In this document: piece by piece, positions 5,104-5,421 of the stretch
How the letters are laid out: each line of letters starts with the position of its first letter
How positions within the stretch are numbered: the stretch's first letter is position 1
NCBI GenBank assembly: GCA_030151135.1
Contig: JASLEQ010000314.1
Span: 1 to 5,421, forward strand
Reading direction: 5' to 3'
DNA length: 5,421 bases
Source: Candidatus Sulfotelmatobacter sp.
Lineage (GTDB): Bacteria > Acidobacteriota > Terriglobia > Terriglobales > SbA1
Position numbers and translations under genes: made by a program
The notes under the pieces: generated by a model
The model's input: only the letters and a program-made list of their open reading frames with translations
Database searches by the model: none
What the model was told of the DNA's origin: nothing

Positions 5104-5421
5104 TCAGTAGGGGGTAACCCGCAGGTTGGCGGTATTGCTCACCGCGAATGAATTGGAAATCCCTGGATAATGGAACAGTGGAGTGAACGTGCCCGAGGCA
5201 GTTACCGACAGCGTTATGACCCAGTGCGCCCCCGCGCTGCAAGTGCCCGCCGAGGGGTTAATGTTGATATCGCAGCTTGACGCTGATGTAACCGTTCCTC
5301 CGCTGTCGCATCCGCAGGAGGTCGACGAGGCTACGTGTAAGTTCGCCGTAGCCTGACCGTTGGTGGGCGTTCCCGAAGTCGCCGCATTGAAGTCCTTTTG
5401 CGCCGCATTGGTAATCCCGGT
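5104..5421 (-). CDS. C-terminal part of a secreted pseudopilin-like (TadE/TadG family) protein, partial
   Basis: An open minus-strand frame enters at the window edge and ends at TGA (5106-5104), giving 105 residues. There are no membrane segments. The sequence is rich in Ser, Thr, Gly and Asn, with four cysteines (C36, C38, C50, C61 of the visible part). Its end, WVITLSVTASGTFTPLF (67-83) then a strand ending NTANLRVTPY, parallels the end of the adjacent TadE protein (VKVQVSYAFHFVAP, then STSEMVIAH). Together with the operon position 17 bases before tadE, this suggests another TadE- or TadG-family pseudopilin whose N-terminal prepilin helix lies outside the window. The family call is an inference from these features; the reading frame itself is secure, as there are no internal stops and it joins closely to tadE. 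Confidence 0.75.
   Translation of the reverse strand, partial: TGITNAAQKDFNAATSGTPTNGQATANLHVASSTSCGCDSGGTVTSASSCDININPSAGTCSAGAHWVITLSVTASGTFTPLFHYPGISNSFAVSNTANLRVTPY

Overview
The window holds most of a tad/cpa locus, which encodes a Flp-type (tight adherence, type IVb) pilus. All genes read on the minus strand, so transcription runs from high to low coordinates. In transcription order they are: the C-terminal end of a secreted pseudopilin-like protein (5421-5104, cut by the window), a TadE-like minor pseudopilin (5086-4589), an intrinsic terminator (about 4565-4530), a non-coding control region (4529-4265), two paralogous Flp major pilins (4264-4100 and 3995-3831), a TadV/CpaA prepilin peptidase (3773-3240), CpaB/RcpC (3199-2360), the secretin CpaC/RcpA (2344-920) and CpaE/TadZ (852-1, cut by the window). 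The motor ATPase (cpaF/tadA) and platform genes (tadB, tadC) would be expected beyond position 1, but they are not visible here.

The parts fit one machine. TadV should cut the short leader peptides of both Flp pilins and TadE, all of which carry Gly | x4-Glu-Tyr processing sites. Flp subunits form the fibre and TadE is a minor or priming subunit. CpaC is the outer-membrane channel, CpaB the periplasmic partner that helps the channel form, and CpaE the cytoplasmic ParA/MinD-like protein that places the machine in the cell. A secretin shows that the host has two membranes. The moderately high G+C, the gene order and the style of CpaB, CpaC and TadE suggest a soil-type bacterium such as an acidobacterium. 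That assignment is an inference from general familiarity and not from a search.

The layout suggests two transcription units. The tadE unit ends at a strong hairpin plus U-rich terminator. The flp-tadV-cpaBCE unit starts in the 324-base gap that follows. That gap holds a sigma-54-like -24/-12 element with exact GG-N10-GC spacing, an overlapping or adjacent sigma-70-like alternative, and further upstream two copies of an 11-base sequence, one of them inside a good dyad. This looks like an enhancer-controlled promoter.

Inverted repeats without U-tracts sit in the flp 5' leader and in three intergenic gaps (flp1-flp2, flp2-tadV, cpaC-cpaE). They may set different mRNA levels for the abundant pilins and the scarce assembly proteins. 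I saw no mobile elements, tRNA, rRNA or CRISPR. The protein content is a known system; the regulatory architecture is the most interesting part.
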